In this document: positions 5,154 through 7,001 of the stretch, piece by piece
Numbering within the stretch: the first letter of the stretch is position 1
Layout of the letters: each line of letters starts with the position of its first letter
NCBI GenBank assembly: GCA_030146365.1
Contig: JASLBU010000182.1
Location: 1-7,001 of the forward strand
Length of the DNA: 7,001 nucleotides
Origin: Candidatus Limnocylindria bacterium
GTDB lineage: Bacteria; Chloroflexota; Limnocylindria; QHBO01
Direction of reading: 5' to 3'
Notes under the pieces: model-generated
What the model saw: the letters and a program-made list of their open reading frames with translations, nothing else
The model's database searches: none
Told to the model about the DNA's origin: nothing
Program-made: the position numbers and the translations under genes

Positions 5154-6203
5154 GTGTTCAAGAGAAAGCAATCCTCCCCCACCGTCGTCGGGCTCGAGCT
5201 TGATCCCGGCCACATCGCCGCCGCCGTTGCCCACGTCAACGGCAGCGTGACGGTCACGAACGGCGCCGTCGTCGCGCTGCGCCCCGGCGTCCTGCGCGAT
5301 GGCGAAGCGTCGGATCCGGTCGCCCTCGCCGAGGCCCTCAAAGAGCTCTTCGCCGGCCAGGACCTCCCGTCGCGCGTGCGCCTGGGCATCGCCAACCAGC
5401 GCATAGTCGTGCGCTCGCTCGACCTGCCGGTCATCGAGGAACCCAAGGGCCTCGCCGCCGCGGTTCATGCGGCGGCTCCCGATCACATTCCGATGCCGAT
5501 GGACGAGGCCGTCGTCGACTTCCAGTCGCTCGGCGTCGTGCAGACGCCGGAGGGCCCGCGCTCGCGCGTCGTGATCGTCGCGGTTCGCCGCGAGATGATC
5601 GACCGCCTGGTCGGCGCCGCTCACGAGGCCGGGCTGACGGTCGAGGGCATCGACCTCGCCGCCTTCGGCATGGTCCGCGCCCTCGCCCCGAAGGCCACCG
5701 AGCAGGCGATCCTCTACATCAACGTCGCCGGGCTGACGAACGTGGCCGTCGCCAACGATTCCGGCTGCTTGTTCACCCGCGCGGCCGCCGGCGGCCTCGA
5801 CGCGGCCGTGCACACGCTGTCCGAGCGGCGCGGGCTCACCTACGAGCACGCCCGCCAATGGATGCGGCACGTCGGTCTGGTCACGCCGGTGGAGGACCTC
5901 GAGGGCGACCCCGAGTTGCTGGCGACCACCCGCACCACCCTCGAGGAGGGTGTGCACCAGCTCGCCGACACCGTGCGCAACTCGCTGAACTTCTATCGGA
6001 TGCAGGATGGCGCCGAGACGGTGGAGCGCGCCATGCTGACCGGACCCGCGCTGGCGATTCCGGGCTTTGCCGAGCGACTCGGCGAGCAGCTCAACCTGCC
6101 CGTCGAGCCGGCCCTCGTCGGCCTCGACGCCGGTGAGGACTCCGAGCTGGATCCCGGCCGCCTGACGGTCGCGGCCGGCCTGGCCATCGAAGACCGCGCC
6201 TGA
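5154..6203 (+). CDS. pilM: PilM-like type IV pilus assembly protein (actin/FtsA-like fold)
   Basis: 349 residues from GTG 5154. AGGGA at 5145-5149 could be an SD but with only 4 bases of spacing. PilM is a cytoplasmic, actin-like protein that binds the N-terminal tail of PilN and couples the inner-membrane alignment complex to the motor. Family signs are the MFKRK start, a first-strand motif VVGLELDPGHI (12-21), conserved middle segments with HIPMPMDEAVVDFQSLG (111-127) and VVIVAVRREMIDRL (139-152), a LYINVAGLTNVAVAND stretch (187-202), NSLNFYRMQDG (276-286) and LTGPALAIPGFAERL (295-309). Length matches the family. Nucleotide-site residues are unusual: the usual phosphate-2 Asp-Ile-Gly is Asn-Val-Ala here, and the usual Gly-Gly-Gly of the adenosine motif is Thr-Gly-Pro. 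It lies 32 bases after the minor pilins and upstream of pilD. PilN and PilO would be expected nearby but are not in the window. Confidence 0.92.
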   Translation: MFKRKQSSPTVVGLELDPGHIAAAVAHVNGSVTVTNGAVVALRPGVLRDGEASDPVALAEALKELFAGQDLPSRVRLGIANQRIVVRSLDLPVIEEPKGLAAAVHAAAPDHIPMPMDEAVVDFQSLGVVQTPEGPRSRVVIVAVRREMIDRLVGAAHEAGLTVEGIDLAAFGMVRALAPKATEQAILYINVAGLTNVAVANDSGCLFTRAAAGGLDAAVHTLSERRGLTYEHARQWMRHVGLVTPVEDLEGDPELLATTRTTLEEGVHQLADTVRNSLNFYRMQDGAETVERAMLTGPALAIPGFAERLGEQLNLPVEPALVGLDAGEDSELDPGRLTVAAGLAIEDRA

Positions 6204-6275
6204 GTCCCGCCCGGGCCGCGACGGCGTCAGCCGCCGCGGCAGGGGAGGGACGCGCGCCGTTGAAGTGAGAGCGCG
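6204..6275 (+). other. pilM-pilD intergenic spacer with short hairpin
   Basis: This 72-base gap contains an imperfect hairpin: GCCGCG (6215-6220) pairs with CGCGGC (6235-6240), then an A/C mismatch, then CGGC (6222-6225) with GCCG (6230-6233) around the loop GTCA. No T-run follows, so it is a weak candidate for a terminator and may be a processing or stability element. A GGGGAGGGA stretch (6242-6250) is too far from the pilD ATG to be its SD. Confidence 0.35.
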
Positions 6276-7001
6276 ATGACCACGGCGTTCGGAGCGGTGC
6301 TGGCGGGCGTCCTCGGGGCGATCATCGGCTCGTTCCTCAACGTGGTCGCGTACCGGCTCCCGCGCGGGGAGTCCCTCGCGCACCCGCCCTCGCGCTGTCC
6401 GCGCTGCGGGGCGCCGGTCAAGCCCTACGACAACATCCCGGTGCTCTCGTGGCTGATCCTGCGGGGGCGCTGCCGCAACTGCAGGGAGCCGATCTCCTGG
6501 CGCTATCCGGCCGTGGAAGCCGGCACGGCGCTCCTGTGCGCCCTCGTGGTGATCGCCAAGGGCGCCGACGAGGACGCGATTCTCGGGCTTGCCTTCGTGC
6601 TGCTGCTCGTTCCCATCACGCTGATCGACCTCGATCACCGGCTGATTCCCAACAAGCTCACGCTGCCGGGAGCGGTCCTGGCCGTCGTGCTCGTGCTGCT
6701 CACGCGAAGCGACTCGCTGGTGGAGCACTTGATCGCGGGACTCGCCGCCGGAGGCTTCCTGCTCGTGGCGGCCGTCGCCTATCCCGCCGGAATGGGAATG
6801 GGTGACGTCAAGCTGGCCGCCGTCATGGGGCTCTTCCTCGGGCGCGCGGTCGGCCCGGCGATGTTCGTCGCCCTCATCGCCGGCTCGGTCGTCGGCGCCC
6901 TCATCATCGCCCGCAAGGGCTCCAAGGAGGGGCGCAAGACCGCGATTCCCTTCGGGCCGTACCTGGCCCTCGGCGGCGCCGTCGGGCTGTTCGCCGGCGA
7001 C
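6276..7001 (+). CDS. pilD: Prepilin peptidase / N-methyltransferase PilD (3' end beyond window)
   Basis: 242 codons are open from ATG 6276 to the window edge with no stop. This integral membrane aspartic protease (A24 family) cleaves the leaders of the pilins encoded upstream and methylates the new N-terminus. Diagnostic features in order: first membrane segment with GSFLNVVAYRLPRGES (18-33); a cytoplasmic zinc-binding loop with CPRC (Cys41, Cys44) and CRNC (Cys66, Cys69) around YDNIPVLSWL; the catalytic motif IDLDHRLIPN with Asp118; the second catalytic motif GMGDVKL with Asp177; and the family C-terminal motif IPFGPYLALG (224-233). Further hydrophobic segments lie around 84-95, 101-119, 130-142, 152-170, 181-211 and 228 onward. 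Both active-site Asp and all four zinc Cys are intact, so a functional bifunctional enzyme is expected. Family members are usually about 250-290 residues, so little is missing. The SD is weak (GTGAGA near 6265). Sole alternative: a GspO-named homologue, the same activity. Confidence 0.96.
   Translation, partial: MTTAFGAVLAGVLGAIIGSFLNVVAYRLPRGESLAHPPSRCPRCGAPVKPYDNIPVLSWLILRGRCRNCREPISWRYPAVEAGTALLCALVVIAKGADEDAILGLAFVLLLVPITLIDLDHRLIPNKLTLPGAVLAVVLVLLTRSDSLVEHLIAGLAAGGFLLVAAVAYPAGMGMGDVKLAAVMGLFLGRAVGPAMFVALIAGSVVGALIIARKGSKEGRKTAIPFGPYLALGGAVGLFAGD

Noticed and set aside
5118..6728. Long open frame of 536 codons on the - strand opposite pilM and pilD
   Set aside because: It is a GC-rich shadow. 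Its translation is His/Arg/Asp/Gly-rich with no recognisable domain, while the + strand carries two clear family proteins over the same bases.
1..7001. CRISPR arrays, insertion sequences, tRNA or rRNA genes
   Set aside because: No spaced direct repeats, terminal inverted repeats with a transposase, or tRNA/rRNA signatures were seen on either strand.

Overview
GC-rich window carrying a type IV pilus (T4P) locus on the + strand, preceded by two small unrelated genes. The base composition, the minor pilins with Ig/fibronectin/PKD-type C-terminal extensions, a PilM-like protein and a WhiG/sigma28-like promoter suggest an actinobacterium. A deep-branching lineage such as Thermoleophilia/Solirubrobacterales or Rubrobacteria fits best. 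This assignment is inference; no marker gene in the window settles it.

Layout. 1-204: end of a small DnaJ-type CxxCxGxG zinc-finger protein (+). 201-593: a secreted or membrane-anchored cupredoxin-like protein on the - strand, convergent with the first gene and overlapping it at the stop codons. 594-854: a regulatory intergenic region. It holds a sigma28/WhiG-like promoter (650-676), a cyclic-di-GMP-I (GEMM-I) riboswitch aptamer (about 691-776), and a likely expression platform reaching the pilin ribosome-binding site and start codon. 855-1307: major pilin. 1351-1386: strong hairpin, a likely terminator or attenuator. 1467-2912, 2909-3895 and 3892-5121: three minor-pilin-like genes (PilV-, PilW- and PilX-like) joined by 4-base start/stop overlaps. 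5154-6203: PilM-like actin-fold protein, with a second GCCGATA-type promoter-like sequence directly upstream. 6276 to the window end: prepilin peptidase PilD, cut by the window edge.

How the genes fit together. PilD cleaves and N-methylates the class III leaders of the pilins. The major pilin builds the fibre. The minor pilins probably prime assembly and, through their Ig, FnIII and PKD domains, present adhesive or spacer modules at the pilus tip or cell surface. PilM belongs to the cytoplasmic side of the PilMNO alignment complex. PilN, PilO and the motor and platform genes (PilB, PilT, PilC) are not in the window.

The most interesting point is regulation. The pilin leader carries a c-di-GMP riboswitch, and the promoter just upstream resembles those of the WhiG/FliA sigma family. 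In the basal actinobacterium Rubrobacter radiotolerans, WhiG is held by the c-di-GMP-dependent anti-sigma RsiG and controls T4P expression. If both readings are right, c-di-GMP would control pilin expression at two levels: transcription initiation and the 5' leader RNA.
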